Source: an uncultured Pirellula sp.
GTDB lineage: Bacteria; Planctomycetota; Planctomycetia; Pirellulales; Pirellulaceae
Direction: 5' to 3'
Assembly (NCBI GenBank): GCA_903858115.1
Contig: CAIOHR010000204.1
Coordinates: 1 to 64,000 of the forward strand
DNA: 64,000 nucleotides
The notes under the pieces were generated by a model. The model was not told the origin of the DNA and did not search any database. It saw only the letters and a list, made by a program, of their open reading frames with translations. The position numbers and the translations under genes were made by a program. Below are positions 34,139-43,914 of this stretch, in pieces. Every line of letters starts with the position of its first letter. The first letter of the stretch is position 1.

Positions 34139-36340
34139 TTATTGATTCATCATTCGTTGAGGACGCAAAGAATTCAATTCCTGCTGAATGCGAGGAACAA
34201 GCGAAGGATCTTGAGATGCAGCAAACTGAATTGCTGATTGAAATGCTTGGATAGCTTTTTTTGAGTCGCCGGCGGCACGATAAACTTCGCCTAGCATTGC
34301 TAGTGTATTTACATCTTGCGATTGCGTTGCCCAGACAGCCCGTTCGGCGAATGGAATTGCTTCACTTGCTTTTCCCTTCTCTAAGAAAGTCAATATCAGA
34401 GCTTGAATCGCCTCGGCATGCAATGGTTCGATGTCAATCGCCTGTTTGAAGCGCGCGATAGCTTCCTCGTAACGACTTGATTTCAATAGAACCAATCCGA
34501 TTTGATACTTCATCTTAGCTTCTCTAGGCTCTAACTCCTCGGCCTGAGCGTAGAGTTGCAAGGAATCGTCGAATTTCCCATCCAGAAACGCTTGCCAAGC
34601 CATCATTGCGATACCATAGATATCATTGGGGTCACACTTCGCTACAGACTCGAAATGGTGTTTGGCTCGTACTCGGTCACCCATTTTCGCATACTCCATT
34701 CCGAGGCGTCCATGGGCTTTGGCATCCTTTGGATTGAGTTGCAGGATCTCTTCCAAAATAGCAATTGCTTTCTTGGAATCGTCTGTCTTTAACGATTCCA
34801 AGGCAGCATTGAATCGGAGATCGAGGTCGGTTTGGAATTTGACGGCTTGTTGCAGTTGTGCTTTCGTTTCCGCAGTATCACGAATACGGACAACCTCTCT
34901 CAATGCCGCGACAACACCCAAGAAGCGAGACTCTTTGCGACATTGCTCAGCTTCATTGGTAAAGTGGCTTACCAAGCGATCCGATATCGTTTCGATCTCC
35001 TTTTGGTTTGCTTCGTTCTTTTTTTTCTTGAGGTACTCCAACAATACTTCGTCACGTGCATGAGCATATATGCCGATTTGGTGATTCGATCTGCGAATGG
35101 GCGGAACGTAATTGTCTTCTTGCGTCTGGAAGTTGATATTGATCTTCAAATAGCTAGGCATGTGGCAGTCGCCGCATTTGGAACGCACGTCTGTCGGTAG
35201 GTTGTGAGAGTCGGAACAACTATCAGGTTTGTGACATTTGGCGCAGGAAACGGCTCCAGAGTCGATCGGGTTACTTGGTACGTGAGGATTGTGACAAGTA
35301 ATACAGGTCATTCGCTCATCCGCAATAAAGCATTTGCTTTTTCGAAGATTCGTTACCTGGTTTGCAACACGATCGTCTTCTGTTGCAACGGTAGCGATAG
35401 TTTTATAGGCGAGATCGAGAGGCTCTCCAGGCTTGTAATGAAAAGCGGGTCCGTGATGTCGCATGGCATTGCTGTGGCATTGCGTGCAGACTTCGATTTG
35501 ACGTTCCCTACTCAGTTTGCCAGGTGCCACGATATGAGCACCCGTCCGTGCATCCGGAGCTTCGTGATGGAACTCTACGTGCTGTCCGCCTGGTCCATGG
35601 CATGATTCGCATGTCACTCCTAGCAGCGCACCTTCGCGGCGATACGTGTTTGCGGTCCCAACAACATGCTCGATCCATGTATTGTGACATTCGATGCAAC
35701 GAACTGTGGTTGGTCTCGCGAAATCGCCACCTTCGAGCGGATCAAAATGGCTACAAGCCCATTCGCTTGAGGGATAGAGCCACGCCATCGGCAATTCCCG
35801 AATTTGGCCATCTTCCAACCAGGTCAAAAAAACATCATCGGCCGTTCCGCCAGCTCCTAAAACAAGATCGAGTCGCGACCGATGTTCTCGCTTTTTGTTT
35901 GCATTCGCGTGAACGCTTGTCTGAAAGTATTCGCCTCCGCTTTGCGTCATTTCAAAGCGAATGCCATCGTGCACCGAATCGAGTTTGTTGATGGGAGGAG
36001 TGAAGCCTCGCGGCATATCCTGTGACTCAACAACACGACACGTTCTCGGATGCTTTGTTGTGCGAAAGCTCTCGAAGATCTGGCGATGGCACCGAGAACA
36101 CGCATCGGGCCCAACAAAATCTGGACGAGCGTTTCGTGGATAGTCCACTGCAACAACGAAACCAGACTCGACATCTGGGTTTGTCTCATTCTGTTTTGGA
36201 CTCGAGAAAGTCGAATTCGATTTCGAGAAAGTCGCACGCGTAAAAGCGAATATGCTACCTGCGACCAACAACAATACCAATAAGAGGAAAACCCACGACA
36301 GATGCCATCGAATTGTCTGAGATGGTGGAATAGTTGTCAT
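34139..36340 (-). CDS. Heptaheme cytochrome c fused to tetratricopeptide repeats
   Basis: A 733-residue membrane-anchored protein. A hydrophobic anchor lies at about residues 14-33. Seven CxxCH heme-binding motifs follow between residue 81 (CSRCH) and about 390 (CGDCH): CSRCH, CIECH, CESCH, CTQCH, CITCH, CAKCH and CGDCH. From about 480 to the end there are five or more TPR units. The heme part resembles cytochrome c-554 and nitrite reductase-like electron carriers; covalent hemes and export to the outer side of the membrane are expected. It heads a minus-strand group with a membrane protein, a lipoprotein and a DUF1559 protein. An electron-transfer role is likely; redox partner unknown. Confidence 0.9.
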   Translation of the reverse strand: MTTIPPSQTIRWHLSWVFLLLVLLLVAGSIFAFTRATFSKSNSTFSSPKQNETNPDVESGFVVAVDYPRNARPDFVGPDACSRCHRQIFESFRTTKHPRTCRVVESQDMPRGFTPPINKLDSVHDGIRFEMTQSGGEYFQTSVHANANKKREHRSRLDLVLGAGGTADDVFLTWLEDGQIRELPMAWLYPSSEWACSHFDPLEGGDFARPTTVRCIECHNTWIEHVVGTANTYRREGALLGVTCESCHGPGGQHVEFHHEAPDARTGAHIVAPGKLSRERQIEVCTQCHSNAMRHHGPAFHYKPGEPLDLAYKTIATVATEDDRVANQVTNLRKSKCFIADERMTCITCHNPHVPSNPIDSGAVSCAKCHKPDSCSDSHNLPTDVRSKCGDCHMPSYLKININFQTQEDNYVPPIRRSNHQIGIYAHARDEVLLEYLKKKKNEANQKEIETISDRLVSHFTNEAEQCRKESRFLGVVAALREVVRIRDTAETKAQLQQAVKFQTDLDLRFNAALESLKTDDSKKAIAILEEILQLNPKDAKAHGRLGMEYAKMGDRVRAKHHFESVAKCDPNDIYGIAMMAWQAFLDGKFDDSLQLYAQAEELEPREAKMKYQIGLVLLKSSRYEEAIARFKQAIDIEPLHAEAIQALILTFLEKGKASEAIPFAERAVWATQSQDVNTLAMLGEVYRAAGDSKKAIQAFQSAIQFAASQDPSLVPRIQQELNSLRPQRMMNQ

Positions 36341-36382
36341 GGGTTGTCAACAGAATTTACGGCGAACGTTAGCCTGCAAGCA

Positions 36383-37153
36383 CTAAGCGGTCTTCGGCTT
36401 TCGTTCTCCAGTTCCTAGACAGATGGCTACGGAAATCAGTATCGTTGCTACGAGTGTCAATCCTATCTGTTCCCCAGTGGATTGTAGAACGACATGATTG
36501 GAACTGCTGGTAGGGTACAAAGTTGCATACACAACCAAAAAAAGTACAGATCCCAACGCGCCACCAAGAAGGCCACTTACTCCTGCCTTCATCGCACCAC
36601 TCACTCCTTTTCCAGCAAGGCCAACTGCGATACCGGTTGCAAGCCCGATAAGGCCCCAAAGAAAGACTTGCGCCAACAAAGCTTGCCCCATACTATCCAG
36701 CTTGACTCCTAGCCAAATCACGTCATTTCCGCCGACGGCTCGCGTTTTAGTCGTGACAATGTTGCAAAGCACCGCCCCCAAAGCACCCATCGATGCTCCT
36801 AGCAATAACGCTATAACCATTTTCACTGGGCGTTTCACGCCAAAGGAGGACGCCAAAGCGAACAACGCGACAAGCGTGCCCGTGATCGCAAAAGCGATTC
36901 CATAGTTCTTGTTGTCCACATCGAATTGGTAGGCTTCAAGCTTTTCAATGGCTGCAATCGGTGGTGGATCAGGCAAGATCGCCACTTCTTCAGGGATTTT
37001 AAAGAGAGGAAAAGCAAACCGAAAGATAGCCAACCCAAGGAGCCCTCCGACCAATGCACCGAGCGCCAGCCGAACCAATCGAGGAGGCCACACCGTGGGT
37101 GAATCCGAAGTTTTGGGATCGCTACTGGATCCGCCATCACTCGTTTGAAGCAT
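36383..37153 (-). CDS. Hypothetical polytopic membrane protein
   Basis: A 256-residue protein with about six hydrophobic segments, several rich in Gly and Ala (for example GLIGLATGIAVGLAGKG and GLLGGALGSVLFLVVYATL). A periplasmic-type loop lies between the first and second segments. The N-terminus is Ser/Asp-rich. The ATG at 37153, with GGAAAG just upstream, is preferred over 37213. It sits 42 bp upstream of the heptaheme cytochrome gene in transcription order, so the two are probably cotranscribed. I do not recognise a family. Confidence 0.7.
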   Translation of the reverse strand: MLQTSDGGSSSDPKTSDSPTVWPPRLVRLALGALVGGLLGLAIFRFAFPLFKIPEEVAILPDPPPIAAIEKLEAYQFDVDNKNYGIAFAITGTLVALFALASSFGVKRPVKMVIALLLGASMGALGAVLCNIVTTKTRAVGGNDVIWLGVKLDSMGQALLAQVFLWGLIGLATGIAVGLAGKGVSGAMKAGVSGLLGGALGSVLFLVVYATLYPTSSSNHVVLQSTGEQIGLTLVATILISVAICLGTGERKPKTA

Positions 37154-37231
37154 ATCTTTCCGTTCTTTTGATAATCCAGAATACTCGAGGCATCGGAGGG
37201 AGCCACGGTGCAACCACTATCGATGATCGAA

Positions 37232-37732
37232 CTATTGTATCTGAATGGGTATTACATTTGGCCCCGTTTCATTCACTGTTTCACGGAGAGGGCTTGTGGT
37301 CGGGCTAGAGTAAACTGCAGGTAGCAAATCTTTTGCACCTTGCTTTGGATCCTTTGCTGCACGTGCCATCGCTTTACCATAAGCATCGCCCGCAGCTTCT
37401 GGGTCTGCATTCGCGTTACGATCTTGGGCCTCCATCAAGTCGCTTGTCTTGTCCATCTTGGTGACTGTAACGGTATGTTTCCCCGGTATAGCTCCGTCGT
37501 TCGGTTCGTAGGTAGTAAGTGTAAACTTACCATCCTTGTCTGTGATTCCCGACGCCATACGAGGTGCGCCTTCACAAAGGAAGCCGACAGTTGCTCCCTC
37601 GACAGCTTTCCCCTTGTAAGTTACGGATCCACTGACAGGGACTCTCTTGGGAAGCGATTCTCCTCCGCATCCGAACAACGGCACGCCCAATAATGCGATC
37701 GCGAAAAAACGCATCCGATTCATCTTTCTCAT
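37232..37732 (-). CDS. Lipoprotein with carboxypeptidase-regulatory-like beta domain
   Basis: A 166-residue lipoprotein. The lipobox LFGC places the lipidated cysteine at residue 22. The mature part begins with VPVSGSVTYKGKAVEGATVGF and continues ITDKDGKFTLTTYEP and PGKHTVTVTK, a transthyretin-like/CarboxypepD_reg fold that is very common in planctomycete lipoproteins next to DUF1559 genes. Three in-frame ATGs occur at 37732, 37723 and 37714; the first has AGGA very close upstream. It lies between a DUF1559 gene and the membrane protein gene. Role: probably surface or periplasmic structure. Confidence 0.85.
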   Translation of the reverse strand: MRKMNRMRFFAIALLGVPLFGCGGESLPKRVPVSGSVTYKGKAVEGATVGFLCEGAPRMASGITDKDGKFTLTTYEPNDGAIPGKHTVTVTKMDKTSDLMEAQDRNANADPEAAGDAYGKAMARAAKDPKQGAKDLLPAVYSSPTTSPLRETVNETGPNVIPIQIQ

Positions 37733-37874
37733 CTTTCCTAATTCGGGAATGTTAGTTCATTGAAATCAATTTTGAAACAGACCTTGGCCAGGATCGCTCC
37801 GAATGACCAAGGTCTAAATAGCAAAGAGTAACTTACGTTGTGCATGCATTGCTAACTTGTGCAGGCATTGCTTA

Positions 37875-38897
37875 CTATTGACCAATTGCCGAACTCATGT
37901 CGACTACAGCGCCATCACTGCGGGCTCCCATTCGTTGATAGGTGACGTAGTCCACATTCTGACTGATAAAATGGACCGAACCATCACCAAGAACGAACTG
38001 TGCACCACCAACGTGCTTGGATTTGAATCCTTGCGAGGTCATCCAAACATCAAAACTATTGCAGGTTCGAGGGCCGGTAGCTGGACTACCTCCCGCTTCA
38101 CCACGGCAAGTATTGTAGTTGATTGGAGGAATAGTGCTCGTCCACAACGCGTTTCCATGGTGCCAGCCATTGTTGTGGTGATCGGCGCAGTTTGGACGAA
38201 TTTCCCCCAAGGCGATCGTGTTGGAAGTTCCGTCTGTGATATCACCTAATTTTGCTGACCAGTGGAATCGCGAGAAAACGCCAGAGATGTTTGCGGAGTT
38301 GTTGGAGCTACCGTGACCGACTGGTCCGTTGATGTGGGTTGGGTAAAGAGTACATGCTCCGCCGTTCGCTGGCATTGCCTGGGATCCCATCGACGCGCCA
38401 TAGTTGCCAACTGCGATGTCGACACGAGACGGAGGATCGCTTGGACAAACGAAGGAAGGAATCTGTCGTTCTCGAGGTCTTATTCCCGCAAAAGCCGATC
38501 CGGCGGGCGCTATCGTCGCAAACCAGGCTTCAACGTCCCTCTCCATCGGAATTGCATTATAGAAGTTCTGCTGTTCGATAAACGGCAGTAACTTAACCAG
38601 ATGCGAACCCTTTCTCCATGGTCCGGCAGTCCATGGCTGTGCGTTTCCGTTGACGCCATCGGCTACACCGGGGATCTGTGCACTTGCTCCAGGAAACCTC
38701 TTGAAGGCATCATGATAGTTGTGAAGCGATAACCCCAATTGCTTTAGGTTATTGCTGCATTGCATACGCCGAGCAGCCTCTCTGGCTGCTTGAACAGCGG
38801 GAAGCAATAAACCGACCAGAATTCCAATAATTGCAATCACCACAAGCAGCTCGACCAAGGTAAACCCTAGGCGCCAACGAACTCGTTTTTTCATCAT
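37875..38897 (-). CDS. DUF1559 protein with prepilin-type N-terminus
   Basis: A 340-residue protein of the planctomycete-specific DUF1559 family. The type IV prepilin cleavage and methylation site reads GFTLVELLVVIAIIGIL, followed by LLPAVQAAREAARR and CSNNLKQLGL. The C-terminal H-x9-DG motif that marks the family appears in HVGGAQFVLGDGSVHFIS. Such proteins resemble pseudopilins and probably assemble through a type II secretion or type IV pilus-like machine. The ATG at 38897 is chosen for AAAGGG just upstream and because it starts the short basic leader; the frame stays open to 38978. It begins the minus-strand arm of a divergent cluster. Confidence 0.93.
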   Translation of the reverse strand: MMKKRVRWRLGFTLVELLVVIAIIGILVGLLLPAVQAAREAARRMQCSNNLKQLGLSLHNYHDAFKRFPGASAQIPGVADGVNGNAQPWTAGPWRKGSHLVKLLPFIEQQNFYNAIPMERDVEAWFATIAPAGSAFAGIRPRERQIPSFVCPSDPPSRVDIAVGNYGASMGSQAMPANGGACTLYPTHINGPVGHGSSNNSANISGVFSRFHWSAKLGDITDGTSNTIALGEIRPNCADHHNNGWHHGNALWTSTIPPINYNTCRGEAGGSPATGPRTCNSFDVWMTSQGFKSKHVGGAQFVLGDGSVHFISQNVDYVTYQRMGARSDGAVVDMSSAIGQ

Positions 38898-39358
38898 CGA
38901 ACCCTTTGCATGAAGGACCAAAACACTCAAAAAAGAAAATCTTCCGTGTCTGATAGGTGTTGCACCAACTTCACCCAAAATCTGGTTTTATCCACAAGTA
39001 ACGCACCAAAACAGAATCCGGAAAATTGGAATCGGAGCTCGCTATACGCCTGTAAAGGTAATTTGCGCACCCCAATCTCTTTTCTAAACGATCTCTAACG
39101 TGAAGTCAATGGTTTGCGGTAGAATCTTAGGCGATTATCCGGTTTTGTCGGATTTCACGTTGCCAAAGGTCACTTTTGCGTTGCGGAGGATTGCTTTATC
39201 CTGTTGCAAGGTAAGAGAAGTCATCATTGCTCTGGCCTTCACCGACTTGGAGTCACGATTTATTGGGTGGTATCTTGACCTTGCGGTGCTTTTTCAACCA
39301 TGATGGTGAATCTGAGAACTCAGCCCTTAGTTTTTGGGCAACGAATCGACTCTGGAAA
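38898..39358. other. Divergent intergenic region, no gene seen
   Basis: These 461 bases separate the DUF1559 arm (minus) from the TPR-CRTAC1 arm (plus). Short frames at 39100-39303 and 39227 onward lack ribosome sites and any family resemblance. It should carry both promoters, but I saw no reliable operator, hairpin or sigma-factor consensus. Confidence 0.5.
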
Positions 39359-40597
39359 ATGAAAATCAAATCCAATATCTCAAATGCGATTCTTGTCATT
39401 TCGATTGCTGTTGCGATTGCTGTTGGATACGTCTGGTTCTCAGAGCAGTCACCCAAGAATGTCTTTGAAAGCGCTCTCCGCGCTTACGAGTCTGGAGATG
39501 ATGCACAGCTAGAAGCTGACGTATCCTTGCTTTCACGCGATAGTCGCTATCCTCACCGTTTTCATTTGGTTCGCGGCATGGCATTGAAGCGAAAGAAAAT
39601 GCCACGAGAAGCATTGATAGAGCTTGGTGAAGCGCTTGGTGATCAAGATACGACGGCATTATCCCTCGCACTTTCAGGAGAGATATTTTATGAGGCGGGA
39701 CAGCTTGTCGAGGCAGAAAGAATGCTACAAGCGGCTGTTCAATCCAACGCGAACCTTGTCAATGCTCATCGATTATTGATTGCGACCTATTACGATACAG
39801 GAGCAATGAACAATGCGCTGGAGCACATTGCAAGAGTGCAGAAACTCGCCCCACGAGACATTCGACCATGGCGACTCGAAGGGCTTATCTTGAAAGATTT
39901 CGAGAAGTTCGACGAGGCCATTCGAGCCTATAGTCAAGCACTCGAGCTATCGCCTTCACAGCAGCTAGAAATCGAAATACGCACTGAGCTTGCCGAATGT
40001 CTGATTCAGGTTAGGCGTCATGATGAGGCGCTTCAGATCTTATCAACGCTAGGGAGCGGAAGCGAGGTCTTTGCGCTACGTACCGAGTGCCTGCTAGCGA
40101 TGGGACGCGATAAAGAAGCCGCGAAAACACTCGCCGATGGACTCCATCTCGATCCTGGAAATCTTAAGATGCTAACGACAGAGATTACGCTTCTACGTGA
40201 AAAAGACTCGCAGGTAGAAGCGATCGCAAAGCTAGAGAAAGCAATCACGTTACATCCCTATGATTTTAATTTACGATCTCTGGCAATGCTCGCGTATCAA
40301 AAACAAGGTGAACTGGAGCTCGCTGCCAAGCAGCAAGAGTCGATGAAAAAACTGCGTGCTCTGAAGGATAAGTTCGCTGAATTGCATGTGGCCGCTATCA
40401 AAGACCCCAAAGATGTTGAAAGCCGAGTTCTCCTGGGCAAGGTTGCTGTGGAGCTAGGAATGCTGGACGCTGCAGCCAATTGGTACCGAGTCGCTTTGGG
40501 AATGGATCCTTCAAACCCGGTGGCTCGCCAAGAATTGAGTAAGCTGATGAGCGGAGAGACATCGAGCCAGACTTCAGATCACTCGAACCGACGATAG
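39359..40597 (+). CDS. Membrane-anchored tetratricopeptide repeat protein
   Basis: A 412-residue protein with one N-terminal transmembrane helix (about residues 9-25) and then TPR units over almost the whole length, for example ALIELGEALGDQDTTALSLAL, FDEAIRAYSQALELSP and MLDAAANWYRVALGMDPSNP. The repeats would face the periplasm. The ATG at 39359 starts directly before the signal anchor; an upstream in-frame extension to 39227 is not supported. The CRTAC1 gene follows after 4 bp. TPR plus CRTAC1 pairs next to cytochrome-TPR genes recur in planctomycetes, so a shared complex is plausible. Confidence 0.85.
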   Translation: MKIKSNISNAILVISIAVAIAVGYVWFSEQSPKNVFESALRAYESGDDAQLEADVSLLSRDSRYPHRFHLVRGMALKRKKMPREALIELGEALGDQDTTALSLALSGEIFYEAGQLVEAERMLQAAVQSNANLVNAHRLLIATYYDTGAMNNALEHIARVQKLAPRDIRPWRLEGLILKDFEKFDEAIRAYSQALELSPSQQLEIEIRTELAECLIQVRRHDEALQILSTLGSGSEVFALRTECLLAMGRDKEAAKTLADGLHLDPGNLKMLTTEITLLREKDSQVEAIAKLEKAITLHPYDFNLRSLAMLAYQKQGELELAAKQQESMKKLRALKDKFAELHVAAIKDPKDVESRVLLGKVAVELGMLDAAANWYRVALGMDPSNPVARQELSKLMSGETSSQTSDHSNRR

Positions 40598-40601
40598 TTC
40601 A

Positions 40602-42401
40602 ATGCTGGAAGCCATGTTAGGAACAAGGGAAAGGTGTCCGTCTGATGAATCCCAGATTCCTGGCGGGGACGCACGTCGGTTAGCAATGTTTTTTCTGTTG
40701 GGCTGGATGTCGATTCTCGGATGTAGCCCTGGACCCGCAAAGCAGCATTCTGTTTCATCAAAGGACGTACCCTCCAAAGTGCCTGCAATCAATTCATCCA
40801 AAGAAAGCGGGCAAACCCTAGAAAAAGCCTCAAGTCGATTTCTTCTGGAAGATCGAAGCAAACAGCTGGAATTGAACTTTGCATATCAGAATGATGAGGA
40901 CAGCGGGTTATTGTCGATCGTCGAGTCACTAGGGGGAGGTGTCGCAGTATTCGACTTTGATAAGGACGGAAATCAAGATGTGTTGGCGGCTGGAGGCGGT
41001 ACCTTTGAAAACAAGTCGACGACTCGAGGGGTTGCGTGTGGATTGTTTCGGAACAGCGGAACGCGATTTGAAAGCGTAACAGCGACGGCAACCGTGGTTA
41101 CCGAACTTTATTCACACGGCGTTAGCGTTGCGGACTACAACCATGATGGTTATGGAGATGTGTTGATTACGGGCTACAATGGACTCGTTCTTCTAGAGAA
41201 TATGGGGGATGGGACATTCCAGCACAGGCCAGACAACGGATTCCCAGTTGAGCCTGGATGGTGCACTAGCGCTGCATGGGCAGATTTCAATCAGGACGGC
41301 GCCTTAGATCTCTACGTTGCGCGATATGTGGATTGGTCGTTCAGCAATCATCCTGTCTGCTACAGCTCGGTGAACGGCGAGCGAGACATTTGCCCCCCGA
41401 AGTCGTTTTTGCCATTGCCCGATTTGTTGTTGATCAGTGATCAACATGGCCGTTTTCTTGAAAGTGCAAATCGAAACGGTCTACGAAAAGATGGAAAGGG
41501 CCTGGGTGTTCTTGCTGTCGATATCGATAACGATAGTGATATTGATGTATACGTTGCCAATGATACCACGGACAATTTCCTCTATCTCAATGATGGTGTT
41601 GGCCAATTCAACGAAGTGGGATTGCTGCACGGAGTGGCTGTGGATGATCGATCTATTCCGAACGGCAGTATGGGAGTGGCGGCTGGCGATTTTGATGAGA
41701 ACGGTTGGATCGATCTGTGGGTAACGAATTACGAGCGAGAATCCAATGCCATGTATCAGAATCAAGGCCAAGGGTTGTTTCAGCATGTGAGCCGTCGTGT
41801 GGGGGTCACTGCGATGGGGGGAGGATTCGTGGGGTTTGGGACCGAGTTTTGTGACTTGGATATGGATGGACGCTCAGAAATTTTGGTAACCAATGGTCAT
41901 GTGGTGCGATTCCCATCGGCTGCTCCGCTCCGCCAGCTACCTCTCATTCTTACCTTGCAAGATGAACGATTCATCAAGCAGTTCTTTCCTCCAGAAAACT
42001 ACTTTGGTGCTGAACACCAAGGACGAGGATTGGCAACTGGGGATATGAACGGCGACGGAACCGTCGATGTCGTGATTTCGCATTTAAGTGAACCTGTTGC
42101 ACTCTTGATGAATAGCACGGTTCCTGTGTCGCCGCCGTTCGCCTTCCAATTGGTTGGCTCAGAATCCAATCGTGATGCCATTGGAGCACGCGTCGTTGCG
42201 AGAATCGGTGAGACAGAAATAAATCGACAAATTGTGGGTGGGGGAAGCTATCTTTCGACGAGTGAACGAACGATTAGAATTCCAACATTTGGATCCTCGA
42301 AATGTTCTTTGAAGATCTACTGGCCTGGACAATCCACACCGCAATTGCTCGATATCACCAGTCAAGACGGAGTCGTTACGATCGTGCAACCCTTGCCTTA
42401 A
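40602..42401 (+). CDS. CRTAC1-family lipoprotein with FG-GAP and ASPIC/UnbV domains
   Basis: A 599-residue secreted protein. A lipobox (SILGC) lies near residue 42 after a hydrophobic stretch, so it is probably lipid-anchored; translation could also begin at one of several later ATGs. At least seven FG-GAP/VCBS units with calcium-binding DxDxDG-like loops are seen, including FDFDKDGNQDVLAAG, VADYNHDGYGDVLITG, AVDIDNDSDIDVYVAND and TGDMNGDGTVDVVIS, implying a beta-propeller. The last 90 residues form an ASPIC/UnbV domain (GARVVARIGETE, GGGSYLSTSERTIRI, LKIYWPGQ). It follows the TPR gene by 4 bp and is probably translated with it. Its binding target is unknown. Confidence 0.9.
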   Translation: MLEAMLGTRERCPSDESQIPGGDARRLAMFFLLGWMSILGCSPGPAKQHSVSSKDVPSKVPAINSSKESGQTLEKASSRFLLEDRSKQLELNFAYQNDEDSGLLSIVESLGGGVAVFDFDKDGNQDVLAAGGGTFENKSTTRGVACGLFRNSGTRFESVTATATVVTELYSHGVSVADYNHDGYGDVLITGYNGLVLLENMGDGTFQHRPDNGFPVEPGWCTSAAWADFNQDGALDLYVARYVDWSFSNHPVCYSSVNGERDICPPKSFLPLPDLLLISDQHGRFLESANRNGLRKDGKGLGVLAVDIDNDSDIDVYVANDTTDNFLYLNDGVGQFNEVGLLHGVAVDDRSIPNGSMGVAAGDFDENGWIDLWVTNYERESNAMYQNQGQGLFQHVSRRVGVTAMGGGFVGFGTEFCDLDMDGRSEILVTNGHVVRFPSAAPLRQLPLILTLQDERFIKQFFPPENYFGAEHQGRGLATGDMNGDGTVDVVISHLSEPVALLMNSTVPVSPPFAFQLVGSESNRDAIGARVVARIGETEINRQIVGGGSYLSTSERTIRIPTFGSSKCSLKIYWPGQSTPQLLDITSQDGVVTIVQPLP

Positions 42402-42694
42402 TCACAAATTCGAGCTTTCCCTAGAACAGCTCAACATAATCTTGCGCAACAAGGTTCGAGTATGGCGATGGAACGGGAAATACACGCATGATTTTGCAAA
42501 GCACCTTAAACGGGCTACGACACTTTCTGGATACCTCATGTGGCAATTGCCTCGCAATCGACAACGATGCGGTGCAGAGTTTCGACGCGAATAAGCGAAA
42601 GAACCATGCATCCTCGACTTCTGTTGTCCCGAAGCAAAGCTATGCATCGAATGCGATCTTCTACCCCACCTCAATCCAGTACCTCGAGGCCCGA

Positions 42695-43801
42695 TCAAAG
42701 CAATAGCATGCAGTCGCCGTAGCTATAGAATCGATAGCGTTCTTCAATCGCTTTCGCATAGGCTTCTAGGATCAGTTCTCGACCAGCGAAGGCGCTTACT
42801 AGAACAAGCAGACTGCTTTTAGGGAGATGAAAGTTCGTCAGCATTCCATCGACTGCGTGGAAGCGGTGGCCGGGGCGGATGAAGATGTTGGTCTCTCCAC
42901 TCCACGGTATGATCGAACCGTTTCCGTGCATCGCGCTCGTTTCTAGCGTACGAACCGAAGTCGTACCCACCGCGATGATGCGTCCCCCTTCCGAACGACA
43001 ACTCGTCAAACGCTTGACCACCGGTTCGGTGATCTGTGCGAACTCGCTATGCATCTGATGATCTGCAAGTTGTTTGGTTTGGATTGGTCGAAACGTTCCA
43101 AGCCCGACATGCAAAGTCAACGCTACCAAGGCGACACCCGAAGAACGGAGCTTCTTGATCAAGTCTTCGGTGATATGCAATCCCGCGGTCGGAGCCGCGA
43201 CAGACCCAGGATTGCGAGCGTAAACCGTTTGGTACCGTTCACGATCCGCCGCAGTCATTTGCCCATCTCGAATGTAAGGTGGTAAGGGGACTCGGCCGCA
43301 TTCTTCCAGTAGTTCTAACCAAGGTCGTTCCGGTGTCGGTTTGAATAAAAAATTCCCTTCAGGTGTCCGCGCGACCAACGTGAGTTGTTGGTTCTCTCGT
43401 CCCTCAGGATCGCGAATGACGACCGATTCGCCAGGTTGCAAGAAGCCTCGTGTACTGGAGAGGAGTTCGCCAATGCCATTCTCCTCGCGAAGATACAGCC
43501 CTTCCCAACGTCCTCGCGTGTTGGCACGATAACCGACAAGCCTCGCTGCGATAACTTTCGAATCATTGACAACCACTGCATCGCCTGCTCGCAGCATGAT
43601 TGGCAAATCTCGTACGGAGGCGTGTTCGATGCGTCCAGAAGAACGATCGATGACCATCATTCGAGAGTCTGTCCTGTGGGTCGAAGGCTCTTGGGCGATG
43701 AGGTCGCGCGGTAGTTCAAAATCGTAAGCGTCCAACTCGTTCGCGGGTGTGTTCTCATCCCTGGCATTCACGCCGCTATCGAAATCTGAGCTATTCACCA
43801 A
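42695..43801 (-). CDS. queA: S-adenosylmethionine:tRNA ribosyltransferase-isomerase (queuosine synthesis)
   Basis: A 368-residue enzyme that transfers and isomerises the ribosyl moiety of S-adenosylmethionine onto preQ1 in tRNA, giving epoxyqueuosine. Diagnostic blocks are YDFELPRDLIAQEP, VVNDSKVIAARL, YARNPGSVAAPTAGLH and TLHVGLGTFRPI. Length is normal. The start is either the TTG at 43801 or the GTG at 43798, both preceded by a weak site. Other queuosine genes are not nearby. Upstream lies the remnant of a glycosyltransferase gene. Confidence 0.96.
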   Translation of the reverse strand: MVNSSDFDSGVNARDENTPANELDAYDFELPRDLIAQEPSTHRTDSRMMVIDRSSGRIEHASVRDLPIMLRAGDAVVVNDSKVIAARLVGYRANTRGRWEGLYLREENGIGELLSSTRGFLQPGESVVIRDPEGRENQQLTLVARTPEGNFLFKPTPERPWLELLEECGRVPLPPYIRDGQMTAADRERYQTVYARNPGSVAAPTAGLHITEDLIKKLRSSGVALVALTLHVGLGTFRPIQTKQLADHQMHSEFAQITEPVVKRLTSCRSEGGRIIAVGTTSVRTLETSAMHGNGSIIPWSGETNIFIRPGHRFHAVDGMLTNFHLPKSSLLVLVSAFAGRELILEAYAKAIEERYRFYSYGDCMLLL

Positions 43802-43914
43802 GCTATCCGCAGTTCATACGAGTGGAGGGTGCTGGGTCTTCGGTGGAGTCAAACGTCTTAAAACGCAGCCACTGTAGCCCCAGCAGATACAACTAGGCAG
43901 GATTGAGATACAAG

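Noticed and set aside
39100..39303. 67-codon plus-strand frame upstream of the TPR gene
   Set aside because: No ribosome site, no domain, and it overlaps another unsupported frame in the divergent promoter region.
42402..42694. Small frames between the CRTAC1 gene and queA
   Set aside because: Short, without ribosome sites or recognisable motifs; treated as intergenic.
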